From positions 30,972,096-31,036,095 of the forward strand of contig CM068543.1 in the NCBI GenBank assembly GCA_035048495.1: a DNA stretch of 64,000 nucleotides. The letters are read 5' to 3'. A program made the translations under genes and the position numbers. The notes beneath the pieces are model-generated. The model saw only the letters and a list, made by a program, of their open reading frames with translations, was not told where the DNA came from and made no database searches. Below are positions 21,149 through 32,151 of the stretch, in pieces. The number at the start of each line of letters is the position of its first letter. Position 1 is the first letter of the stretch. Source of the DNA: Euptelea pleiosperma (taxonomy: Eukaryota > Streptophyta > Magnoliopsida > Ranunculales > Eupteleaceae).

Positions 21149-23428
21149 GACATGAGTTTTTGTAAATACCCACCCCCAACCAAAATACAGCACCGTCCTC
21201 GGTGCTCATGACCGGGACATAAAATGATAACAAATCAATGATGATGATGCAAAGATTCAGGAAGGATGTTACCAAGTTGGCAGAAACTCGACAGTGTGTG
21301 GTACCTGATGATCGGAAGAATGACTGTACCTACATTTCCAGAGATATAACAGTAATAACAAATGCATGAGACTCATGTACTCTAGGAATACCGGAATTGC
21401 CTTTCCGAAAGCGCTAAGTTTTACGTCTTCAGCCAGACATGACGGGGGTGACAGGCACCCCCAACCAAGTTGGAGCACAGGAGACTGAGTAGATCATCAG
21501 TCGACATAAGCAGGATCGATTAGATCGATCTCAAAAGTCTGAATGAACAATACGTCAAGTTCATGGAACTGTTTTAGACGCTGCCCATTGACCTGAAAAG
21601 AGGAGTGATCCTTGGGATCCTCAATAGTGATTGCCCCAAAGGGTGTGACTGCAGTGACCGTATAAGGACCGGTCCACCTAGATTTCAGTTTCCCAGGGAA
21701 GAGATGGAGACGAGAATTATAAAGAAGGACCTTCTGTCCTGGCTGGAACTCTTTCCTGAGGATGCTCTTGTCATGTATCCACTTCATTTTGGCTTTGTAA
21801 TTCTTGGACAAGTTGTAGGCATCATTTCTGAGTTCTTCTAACTCATTCATTTGAAGTTTTCGCTCTTCCCCTGCAGAGTCGAGGTCGAAGTTGAGCTTCT
21901 TAATGGCCCACAGAGCACGATGTTCAATCTCTACCGGTAGATGACAGGGTTTCCCAAAGACGAGACGATAGGGAGACATATTGAGTGGGGTCTTGTAGGC
22001 GGTTCTGTATGCCCATAAAGCATCAGTGAGACGAGTACGTCCCAGACTAACCAGATTGGTCAAGTGTATAAGAAGAGTGTTCCCTTGGGTTAAGCTAGGG
22101 TTGGTGCGTGTTCCTAGTCCACACGCAACTAACCGCCGAATAGTCCAAGATGCCACGTCGAGCTCAGTGTACTTGAGTAGCAGGGACTTATGGGTGTGTT
22201 AGACAACAGGGACCCGCGCTCGTGGTCTTATTTCGATTGGATGTTAAGCGGGTTCGCTTTGTATGGATTTTTCCTCGAACACCGGGCTAATTGGCTCTAC
22301 TTCTTGATTCTTTTTATTTATAGATGGATCCTGGGGATCAATTTCAGCTGGAGTGATGAGGTGGGTGATGAAATCCCACCAGTTTCAATTTTGGAGCTGG
22401 GTTTGCTCTCTTAGAGTTGATTGATTAACGGCCATGCCACGCAAGTCGAAGAATATGGATGCGAAAGCAAATAGACAAGCGGCAATGATGCACCCAATAT
22501 GCTCTGTATCGTACTCAAGGCGAGGATAGAGACTTACCTCCCGTGGGCCACGCCACGGGGTCTCCTCCGTGGGTTAGAGAGGGGTATCCTAATGGGCTTG
22601 GGCCCGACTCCACCTCTTTGAGCTTTCGCTCTCTACCCACACTGGATCGTGTTCCTGCAGAAACAGTTAGATCGCACAGTCTAGGTATGTGGGATTCTAT
22701 TTGGAAGATCCTTGCCTTTTTAGGGTTCACTAAACAAGCACTGGATTTAGGCAAGTTTTTGAATTAATTTCCAAATTCGAGATGGGTTAAAATTTAGGAA
22801 TTCCCAGATTGGAAAATACCTAGATTGGAAAGTTTCTCGAACTGTGGAGATCTTCCAAGAAAGATTTGATTGCGAGATCCCTTATAATTTTGGGAAATTT
22901 CCCAAAATTGAAATTCTGCTAGATTTGGGGCGTTTCCTTTTGCAGACTTTTCCAAATTCGGAAGATTTCTAAAGATAGAAATTCTTCTAAAGAGGAAACT
23001 TCTAAGAGGGGAAACCCTAATTAAGCAGAGTATCAAGATTTTGGAATCTTTCCAAAAATCTCAAATCCTTGATTGGAGATTTTTAAAAATCTGCAGAATA
23101 TAAAACCCTAATTTTTTTGAATTTTGATTTTTTAATTTTTTTGGTAATTTCCACTTAATCTAGGGTTTCTAAAAAACCCTAGAACAAGATCTAGCAGTTA
23201 TATGGAAAGCAGTAAAATTCCTAAATTATTACAAATTGCACTCGGCCTTCCGAGGCATTAAAAATAGTAATTTAAAAACTGCTAAAAATCAACAAAAACA
23301 AAAAATAGAAAGTTTCCCGAAAAGGTCGGGCTGGCCAAATTGAGCAGCTTTCCGATTTAGCAACTTTCCAATTCTGTCTTTACGTCCTTTTTCGCACTCC
23401 CGAACACCCGAGCGGCAGCGGCGCCATT
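19556..23428 (-). mobile_element. Internal region 2 of the compound element
   Basis: Near-identical repeat of 12823-16698 with the same deletion junction (about 22035), the same fusion ORF and the same PBS (23413-23426). The differences seen are the poly(T) length and a handful of single bases. Confidence 0.9.
21497..22156 (-). CDS. Leader-integrase C-terminal fusion ORF, copy 2
   Basis: Identical 219-residue translation to 14767-15426, with leader-derived N-terminus, integrase C-terminal half and GPY-like module. No HHCC or complete DDE core. It is an intact ORF but a fragment of a pol gene. Confidence 0.7.
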   Translation of the reverse strand: MASWTIRRLVACGLGTRTNPSLTQGNTLLIHLTNLVSLGRTRLTDALWAYRTAYKTPLNMSPYRLVFGKPCHLPVEIEHRALWAIKKLNFDLDSAGEERKLQMNELEELRNDAYNLSKNYKAKMKWIHDKSILRKEFQPGQKVLLYNSRLHLFPGKLKSRWTGPYTVTAVTPFGAITIEDPKDHSSFQVNGQRLKQFHELDVLFIQTFEIDLIDPAYVD

Positions 23429-26284
23429 TGAAAGTAGGGTTTTTCCGCGTCGTTGGTTACGGAAACCCTAGAATCAACAATTTTTGTAATTATCCGAATC
23501 TTGTTCACTCAAATCCTGCAAAAATCACAGGGTTGTACAGTGGTTCGTGTCGGGTATCGTCCGCACTCAGGGTTAGTGTGCGTATTTCAACGACATGAAA
23601 TGACGGATTTTTATCAAGAAAACATGGAGAGGTGAGAATGGTGATGGATTTAAAACATTCTTAGTGATTTTTAGAGAGAGAAATTACCACAAACAATCAA
23701 AAACACAAAAGTAAACTAACAAATGCAAAAATAATAATTTTATTCATCCTCAATGAGTCTTACAAAATCAAATTAAATTCAAAAATTAACCTAGAAAGCC
23801 ATAAAAATTAGAGAGAGAAATGAGAAAATGTAGAGAGAGAAATATCGAAGAAGGCTATCCTAGAGAGAGAAAATATGGGGGAGAGAGAAAGTGGAGAGAT
23901 CTAGAGAGAGAGAAAAGACTAGGGAGAGAAATTAGAGAGGGAAAACTAAAGTTTAGAGAGAGAGAGTGAGATTTACCATGTTGGAGATTACCAATGGTGA
24001 AGGTGGATGGATCACGGGCAAAGGGATGGCCGTGAGGTGGAGAGTCATCTTGCCTCAAGTGTAAGTGAATACCAACCTATCGGCAAGTGGAGGATTTTTG
24101 GTTCCCTTCCTCTTCTTCTCTTCGTTCCTCCTTTTCTCTCCCTTTTTTTTTTTTTTGTTTCTTTTGGAAGAACGGCTTGGAGAATAAGTGGTGGACGGCT
24201 GGAGGTTTTGAAAGCTTCTTTTTTTTTTTAAAAAAAAACGTGGGGGTGAGAAGATGAATGAAGAAGGAGGCGTGGAGTGATAGATGAGGACGTGGGAAGA
24301 GAGATGACGGCTTGAGGGGTATTGGGCCGTGTAAAGGGGTGGCACACCAACAGCAAAAAAACGGTAGTGATGGTGAAGCACGGTTGTGTGGAGGCGTTGC
24401 AAGAGGCAGCAACGAGGAAGGGGAGGGCGAACTGGGCGTGCACTCCAGCAGGTAGGAGTCCTCTCCTCCTCTCTTCTCTTCTCTTCTCTCTTTCCTTTCT
24501 TTTTCTCTTTCTTTTTTTTTTTTTTTTTTTTTCTGGTTTTTGAGCAAAACGGACTGGAGTTGCAGGTTGCAACTCCAGCACGTTAGAGAGTGTGGGGACG
24601 GTGGCTGGCGCACACCAGTCCAATGGAGGTAAGTCTAACGGCTTCCTCTCCTTCTTTTCTCCCTGTTGCAGGTACTAACAGAGAAGATGGAAGCAGCAAA
24701 TCTCGCCGGACTTGCAGTTCCGGCCAGCAATGGAGGACGCACAACGCGGTGCTGTGGTGGAGATGTGCAACGGCAAGGGGCGGCTTGGGTTGAAATAGCT
24801 TGGAGAGAGTTGATATGGGCGTGGAGGAGAGAAAGTCCAGGATGTAGGAGAGAGGGGAACAGGCGGTAATGGAGGTTGCCGGAGTTGCAACCTGCAACTC
24901 CGGTGATCTAAAAAAAATATTTTTTTCTTTTTTTTTCTTTTGTTTTGTGAAAGAGAGGGCAGAGAGAGGAGAAGGACTGAATGCTTTAGGGTAGACAGTC
25001 AAGGAGATGGTGGAACGTGGTAGAGAAAGGGGGGGAATAAAGGCCAGCAAGGTGTGGAACGAACGGCCGGAGTTGCAGGCGCAACTCCGGTGATAAAGAT
25101 GAAGATGAAGACGGTGATTGAGAAAAAATGGAGGAAAAACAGTCAAAAACCGAGGAGAAAGAGGGGGCCACGAGTTGGGGGAGAGAATGGAGGAGAAAGG
25201 GAGGGGATTAGGGTTCGAATGAACCCCTATCCTTCTCCTTTTAAAGCTCCCTATTTCCTTTAATGGAAATAGGGTATTTTTTAAAATAAAAAAATACGAA
25301 AAATATATATTTTTTTTTTTAAGTAAAAACCTACTTTATTATGGGGAATCTCCCCAATTAGTGGACCCCCCATTTAATTAAAATTATTTTTGAAATTCGC
25401 GGGGTCCACTAACTGGTCGGACAGCGGGTCGATGCTGATGGGCCCGGCTACTGGCCCACATGGACTGATGATGTCCATCGTCTCACAAGATGATGTGACA
25501 GGCATTCTGAAGGCGATCGGATGGATGGTGACTTGATTGGGACCCAGATTGGTAGATCGACGGATCTAGAGAGATCCAACGGTCCGATTGAAGATCCAAC
25601 GGTCCGATGGAAGATCCAACGGTCAGAAAGCTAAGGGAGATGAGATAGAGCTGATAGGCAGGAGTTCTGGGGTTAGGTCAGTAGATTCGAGGATCGAGAG
25701 ATGAAGAGAGAGAGAGAATAAGGAGAGATGAGAGAAAAAGTATCAAAAAAATGGAAAAAAGCACTGGCGGAGGGTCTGGAACCCTGGTCTTCACTGTGAC
25801 CATCCTCACGCTTCTCCAGTAGAGTCGACCATCATTCTTTGCTGACTCATGTGGCTTTAAACGCTTTGGTCCGTCTCTTGGTCATTGGCTCTCCTACTCT
25901 CTTCGTTCTTTGGGCCGGCTTTTTGGTCCTCTTATTCAGCCCATATTTGGCCCATATCTTCTAGTTATAGCATGTGGGCTTGTTAAGCTTTGATAATGGG
26001 CTTTCATGATCGATTTGGGCCCACAAGTCTCGAAAATCGTCCCATCGGGGTTTCCTGCGACAGAAGAAGCGCTTAATGAGACTTTATCAGAACGGCTTAA
26101 TATTTAGACTTCCGAAAATGTGTTTAATGCATGCAAATATACCATTTCGTCCAGAAAAGTGTGTTTTACGCAATGAGATAGACTCTTACGTAGAAAAGTG
26201 GATAATTAGAGCAGTTTTACGCAGGAGAGTGCGATAACGCTAACAGGATAAGTGCTTAAAATAAGCACTTTTGAGCGAATATCA
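23429..26284 (-). mobile_element. LTR 3 of the compound element (5' LTR in element sense)
   Basis: Same ends and internal motifs as LTR 1 and LTR 2. Its right edge is followed by the CCTGA target duplication and by resumed Tat pol coding sequence. Palindromes equivalent to those of LTR 1 are present near 24555, 24880 and 25067. Confidence 0.92.
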
Positions 26285-26289
26285 CCTGA

Positions 26290-26917
26290 AATGCTGAATC
26301 CAAAGACAGGGTAGAGATTGTTCACTAATGGATCGGCTAGCGAGAATGGATCAGGTATAGGAGTTGTCCTAGTCACACCCGAGAACACAAGATTGGAGAA
26401 ATCTGTTAAACTCGGGTTCGTGGCATCCAACAACGAAGCAGAATATGAAGCAATGATCTCTGAATTTCAAACAGCACTAGATCTCAGGATAAAAGATATT
26501 ACCGTCTATACTGACTCTCAATTGGTGATCAGTCAGTATGCCGGGACGTATCTAGCCCGAGATGAGAGAATGGCCGCTTATCTGGATATCATCCAACAAT
26601 TGACAAGATGGTTCAACAATGTGGAAGTTCGTCAATTACCTCGAATGGAGAATCGACATGCTGATGCCTTGGCCTATCTATCCACTATGTTGGGAGATAC
26701 TGAGTCAAGAACCATACCCGTGGATTATCAAGAATTCCCGAGTATCCATATGCTAGTTGAGATGTACTTGGCCCCGATTGAGATCAATCCTGAGGTGAGT
26801 TGGATGGACGACTTTCGAAGATTCTTACAGAATGGAGACCTCTCATCTGGAAGAGATGCTGCTAAGAGAATTCAGAGGCTTAGGAGAAGATACACTATGG
26901 TGGGCCAAGATTTATAA
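26290..26917 (+). pseudogene. Tat-lineage second (archaeal-type) RNase H
   Basis: Continuation of the Tat pol after the compound insertion. The domain shows FTNGSASENGSGIG, NNEAEYEAM, TDSQLV and NRHADALA, the four catalytic blocks of the extra RNase H characteristic of Tat elements. The first block normally has Asp (D-G-S) and here reads Asn (codon AAT, 26327-26329), so the catalytic carboxylate is lost. An in-frame TAG at 26312-26314 lies just upstream and could derive from a Trp codon. A short tether to integrase follows. The frame agrees with that at 9966 when the insertion is removed. Confidence 0.85.
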
Positions 26918-27983
26918 AGAAAATCAGCATCGGGCCCTCTCCTAAAATGCCTCACCCCCAATGAATCTCAGCAAGTTCTCCAGGAGATACATGCAAGAGA
27001 ATGCAAAAATCACTCTGGGGCGAGGACCTTGGCACATAAAGCCATCATCCAATGATACTTTTGGCCTTATATGCAGAAAGATGCCAAATTGCTTATCAAG
27101 AAATGTGAGAAATGCCAGAAATATTTTCCACTGATCAAAGTCCTCGCCGAAGAGTTACATCATGTATTCAGTCCGTGGCTATTTGCAAAATGGTGATTGG
27201 ATATAATGTGACTATTCCCGACTGCGCCAGGGAACGTCAGGTTCTTGTTGGTAGCCACAGATTACTTCACAAAGTGGATTGAAGCGGTTCCATTGGTATA
27301 GGTACAGTCTTCGCATTTTAAGAGATTCTTGTGGGAAAATATCATTTGTCGATTTGGCATCCCACAAGAAATTGTCGCGGACAATGGAACCTAGTTTGAT
27401 TCCAACGAGATACCCACAGAGCAATGGACTTGCTGAGAGGGCAAATCGAGTCATACTCAAAAATTTGAAGAAAAGACTGGATCAGGCGAATGGAAGATGG
27501 GCAGAAGAGTTGCCAAGAGTACTATGGACGTATCGAACCACCTCGAGAAGGACTACGAGAGAATCCCCATTTTCTCTAGCCTATGGAACAGAGACAGTCA
27601 TCCCTACTAAAGCTGTTGTCCCGATATCTTGTACTCAGGCTGTCAATTCTGGACAAAATGAGGAGATTTTAGCTCGGGATAATGATTTACTTCAAGAACG
27701 GCAAGAACAAGCGATTGTAAGATTGGCAAACTATCAGCAAACAATCAAACGATCATACGATCGCCGTGTCAGACGCAAGACCTTCAAAGTTGGAGATTTG
27801 ATATTAAGAAAAGTATTCGAGAATACCAGAGAGTCTGGGAGTGGCAAATTGGGTGCCAATTGGGAAGGACCTTACCTTGTTGACAGAATCGGGTAGAACG
27901 GGGCATGTTATTTGAAAACCCAAGATAGAGATGTGATTGAGAGGCCTTGGAACGCATTTAATATGCATATCTTCTATCAATAA
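26918..27983 (+). pseudogene. Tat-lineage integrase
   Basis: Zinc-finger remnants (IHAREC...NHSGARTLAHK and KKCEKCQ, about 26985-27120) precede the catalytic core: ATDYFTKWIEA (first Asp), IVADNGT (second Asp, about 27375-27395) and SNGLAERANRV. Around 20 residues between DNGT and QSNG are deleted. The C-terminal half is open in 27279-27896, with WTYRTTSRRTTRESPFSLAYG, a coiled region and NWEGPYLV (GPY module), then a TAG near 27894 and a natural end TAA at 27981-27983. Several stops and frameshifts in the N-terminal half make it non-functional. It is the last domain of pol. Confidence 0.85.
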
Positions 27984-28028
27984 AGGCAAATCCAAATTTT
28001 TCTTGCAAAAGGCGTTATATACGTGATT

Positions 28029-28995
28029 GAAGTCCTAGCCGGGAGCCTTGAATTCTTACACATCTTGGCTTTTTACCTTGATAAGAATTCAAGTATACAA
28101 ACCGGAAGGCCGGGATGATCTAAATATTTTATGCCATTCGACAAGAATTAATGAGAATCCCGACAAGTTTGAAGTCCTAGCCGGGAGCCTTGAATTCTTA
28201 CACATCTTGGCTTTTTGCCTTGAGAAGAATTCGAGTATACAAACCGGAAGGCCGAGATGATCTAAATATTCTATGTCATGCGACAAGAATTAACGAGAAT
28301 CTCGACAAGTCTGAAGTCCTAGCCGGGAGCCTTGAATTCTTACACATCTTGGCTTTTTTGCCTTGATAAGAAATCAAGTATACAAACCGGAAGGTCGGGA
28401 TGATCTAAATATTCTATGTCATTGGACAATAATTAACGAGAATCCGGACAAGTTTGAAGTCCTAGCCGCGAACCTTGAATTCTTACAAGAATTCGAGTAT
28501 ATAAACCGGAAGGCCGGGATGATCTAAATATTCTATGCCATGCGATAAGGATTAACGAAAATTTTGACTAGTCTGAAGTCCTAGCCAGAAGCATTGAATT
28601 CTTACACATCCTGACTTTTTGCCTTGATAAGAAATCAAGTATACAAACCGGAAGGCTGGGATGATCTAAATATTCTATGTCATTCGACAAGAATTAACGA
28701 GAATCCCGACAAGTTTGAAGTCCTAGCCGGGAGCCTTAAATTCTTACACATCTTGGCTTTTTGCCTTGAGAAGAATTCGAGTATACAAACCGGAAGGCTG
28801 GGATGATTTAAATATTCTATGTCATGCGACAAGAATTAACAAAAATCCCGACAAGTTTGAAGTCCTAGCCGGGAGCCTTGAATTCTTATTCATCTTGATT
28901 CCCGACAACCTTACAGACTTAGCCAAGAGTCTTGAGTTCTTATACAACTTGGCCTATTACCTTGTTAAAAACTCAAGTATACAAGCCAGCTAGAT
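28029..28995. repeat. 142-bp tandem repeat downstream of integrase, about seven units
   Basis: GAAGTCCTAGCC recurs at 28029, 28171, 28313, 28456, 28575, 28717 and 28859 (spacing 142, 142, 143, 119, 142, 142). One unit carries a ~23-bp deletion. Each unit includes GAATTCTTACACATCTTGGC and ACAAACCGGAAGG. It lies between the end of pol and the antisense ORF, the position where Tat/Retand elements are known to accumulate tandem repeats. Short ORFs here are repeat translations. Confidence 0.9.
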
Positions 28996-29163
28996 GGGAT
29001 AATTGAATAAGGATCCCAATAACAAACTTCAAATTCATACTTGAGAAAAGAACTTTCTATTGTATTAAAGGCCTTAAACGACATTTACATATGAGGGCCC
29101 CGTGGGCAAAAAAAAAATATATATATTACGATAAGCCCACAGGGTAGTCCGAGAATACAAAGA

Positions 29164-29752
29164 TTATGAAGAAGGCACCATATCCTGCTCGCCAACCAGC
29201 TGAATAACAGGATATACAAGGGTACCTTCTTCTGAATTCATCGTCTCTATTTGTGAAGGATCTAGAGTGTCTTGGGGAACTTGGATAGTTGGAGGAAGTT
29301 CTTGGGATGCATCTTCAGGAATATTCATCCCGGCAACTGGTTCAGGCAGAGCCACGTCTTGAATTGCATCTTCATCTCCTTCATCCTCTTCCATCATGGC
29401 TTCACACTTGGCAAAGCCATCTCGGTATCCCTTATCGTAAGATTCCTGTTGAAGGGCGTTAGATGCTTGCTTCGTTTTGCCCCTTTCAACGGTCATCTTC
29501 TCCAGATCCTCTTGTAGGCGGCTTGCTCTCTCCTTGAATTAGGCATATTCTACCTTGACCTTCATCAAGTCGTCATCGGCTTTCTTTTTTGAAGCAAGAG
29601 CTCCAATGGCCACCTTTTTCTCCATTTCAGGCTTAGTCTTTGAGACCTCGGAAGATAGATTGGCGGACTGGATTTGCTCCTCAGCCAGTTTAAGAGCAGC
29701 CTCAGACGCACTTGATTCTCGATAAGGGCGGTGTAATTTTAGAGGAGGTCGC
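29164..29752 (-). pseudogene. Antisense ORF of the Tat element: C-terminal coiled-coil exon
   Basis: Minus-strand coding sequence rich in Glu, Lys, Ala and Ser with heptad-like spacing (SEAALKLAEEQIQSAN, KERASRLQEDLEKM), then YDKGYRDGFAKCEAMMEEDEGDED and an acidic Pro/Gln tail. This KGY-DGF plus acidic tail is typical of the C-terminus of plant Transposase_28-type transposon proteins. One in-frame TAA separates 29539-29752 from 29164-29496. It is cut at 29752 by the plus-strand Athila element. The N-terminal part is at 49404-51148. Confidence 0.75.
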
Positions 29753-32135
29753 TGATATTCGCTCAAAAGTACTTATTTTAAGCAATTATTCTTTTAGTGT
29801 TATCGCACTCTCCTACGTAAAATGCTTTATTTATCTACTTTTCTACATAAGAGTCTCTTCTGTTGCGTAGAATACACTTTTTTAGACGAAATGGTATATT
29901 TGCATGCATTAAACACATTTTCGGAAGTCTAGATATAAAGTCGTTCTGATTAAGTCTCATTACGCGCTTTTTCTGTCGTAGGAAACCCTGATTGGATAAT
30001 TTTTGAGACTTGCGGGCAAAAATCGATCATGAAAGCCCATTATCAAAGCTTAAAGAGCCCATAGGCTATGACTAGAAGATATGGGCAAAATATAGGCTGA
30101 ATAAGAGCACCAAAGAGCCGGCCCAAAAAACGAAGAGAGCAGGAGAGCCAATGACCAAGAGACGGACCAAAGCGTTTAAAGCCACATGAATCAACAAGGA
30201 ATGATGGTCTACTCTACTGGAGAAGCGTGAGGATGGTCACAGTGAAGACCAGGGTTCCAGACCCTCTGTCAATACTTTTATCTCTATTCTCTGATATTTT
30301 CTCTCTCCTCCCCCTAATTTTCTCTCTCATTTCTCCTTATTCTCTCTCTCTTCATCTCTCGGTCCTCGAATCTATTGACCTAACCCCAGAACTCCTGCCC
30401 ATTGGCTTTGGCCCATCTCCCTAAGCTATCAGACCGTTTGATCTTCCATCGGACCATTGGATCGTCCATTAGACCGTTTGATCTCTTTAAATCCATCGGC
30501 CTGCCAATCTGGGTCCCAATCCAGTCACCATCCATCCAATCATTAGCATACTGTCTGTCACATCATCTTATGAGACGATAGACTTCATCAGTCCTTGAGG
30601 GCCAACAGCCGGGCCCATCATCATCGACCGGCGATTTAGTGGACCCCACAATTTTAACATGCTTTAAATTGATTTTTAAAAATAAAAAAGGAGGGGTCCA
30701 CTAAATGGGGAAATCCCCTAAAGAAGGGATTAAAAAAAAAAATTCTTAATTTTTATTTTTAAGGGGAAGAGAAGGGTTCGTTGGAACCCTAATTCCCCTC
30801 CTTATTCTTCCTCTCCTTCCCTAAAACCTTCCCCGACGTTTTCCTCTCCTTTTTCTCCTTTTTTTTTCATCTTTCTCTTCCTCTTCTTCTTCATCTTCTT
30901 CATATTTTCCTTCGTCGGAGTTTCAGGCAGCAACTCCGGCCGCCTCCTCCTTGTTCTCCGTCTTTTCCTTATCTCCTTTTGGCCCTTGCTCCTCTACCTG
31001 CTGCTCCGCCCGCCAGTAACCTGTCCGCCCTTCACGTTGCTGACCCACGTGCAGGTGGCTCCGCCAGACCACCTCCTCTACCGCCTCCACCATGACCTGC
31101 AACTCTGAGTCACAGGTCCGCCTGCACCTCCTTTTTCCGCCTCCTGCCGCTCCACCTGCTGAACCTCATCCCCAGCGCCTCCATCAACCGTCCTCTTCAA
31201 TCCTCCATCTCCCAAAACCGATCTCTCCCATTCTCTTCCTGCCCCTTCTCAAATCTAAAAGAAAAACCCAAAAGAAAATCCCAGACTTTTTCTTCAAAAA
31301 AAAAAAAAACGTCTTCACAAAAATAAATAAATAAAAAAGAAAAAAAGAAGAGGAAGAGAGAGGAAGGAAGAGATCGCTTCCTCCCCTGCTGCCGGCTTCT
31401 CACCTTGCTGCCCTTGGCAGCACCGCCTAATGCCTACACATCACCGGTGCATCTACCGCAGTACGCACCTACAACTAGCAAGCGCACCTCCATTCTCGCC
31501 GGAACCTGCATCACCGTCCTCCCCATTCTCATTCTCATGGTGCAAGGTCTTATGGCTTGCACAACCACCCAATCTATCCATCCACAGCCTGCTTGTCTTA
31601 ACGTTGCTGCCTCCATCCAGGGTAAGAACCTCCTCTTTCTCTCTTTATCTATTCTCTCACTAGTTCTACTCTTTTATCTCTTTCTCTTTCCATCTTCTTA
31701 TAATCCTCTCATTCCCTCGTGATTCCCTTCTAGACTAGTTTTGTTTAATGTTAGTTGTTTGCAAGTTTTGAGTCGAGAGCAATGTAATCTCCAGTAGTTT
31801 TAATAAAAGTTTGTTTGTTTGCATTGATTGTATGAAAGTCAATTTGAGTAATTTTTGCAATTGTAATCCTTTCTTCCTACTACAAGCAAAGCATGTTTTA
31901 AAACCCCGATCCACCATTCTCACCTCTCCAGATTCTCCATGTTTTTCTGACAAAAATCAGTCATCTTATGTTCTTGACATGCACTAATCCGACTAATCCC
32001 GAGTGCGGATCGACATCCGACACAAATCCATATACAATATCCAATATTTTGTAGGATTAAAACTTGGATAAATTACAAATATTGTTGGAATTAGGGTTTC
32101 CGTAATCAACGACGCGGAAAAAAAACCTAGTTTCA
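29753..32135 (+). mobile_element. 5' LTR of the plus-strand Athila element
   Basis: It runs from TGATATTCGC to CTAGTTTCA and is followed after two bases by the PBS. It holds the tRNA-like module (about 30205-30272), two to three ACCGTTTGATC-type repeats (30430-30495), an imperfect GGAGTTTCAG palindrome (30916-30938) and a CT-rich stretch. Confidence 0.9.
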
Positions 32136-32137
32136 AA

Positions 32138-32151
32138 TGGCGCCGTTGCCG
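32138..32151 (+). other. Primer-binding site, tRNA-Asp
   Basis: TGGCGCCGTTGCCG, 14 bases complementary to the 3' end of plant tRNA-Asp, two bases after the LTR end at 32135. This primer choice supports Athila identity. Confidence 0.9.

Larger units (their letters stand above)
9967..26284 (-). mobile_element. Compound Athila-type element: LTR-internal-LTR-internal-LTR
   Basis: Three LTRs (9967-12822, 16699-19555, 23429-26284) alternate with two internal regions (12823-16698, 19556-23428), all in minus orientation. The copies are almost identical by eye: a few substitutions (for example 15782 C versus 22512 T; 16578 A versus 23308 G; 10076 T versus C in the other LTRs) and homopolymer length changes. 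The outer flanks are an exact 5-bp TSD, CCTGA at 9962-9966 and 26285-26289, so the array sits at a single insertion site. It splits the Tat pol gene. It most likely arose by unequal crossing-over between the LTRs of one insertion. Confidence 0.93.

Noticed and set aside
28029..28995. Regularly spaced repeats considered as a CRISPR-like array
   Set aside because: The whole 142-bp unit is repeated with no unique spacers, the sequence is plant retrotransposon DNA and no cas genes exist; it is an ordinary tandem repeat.
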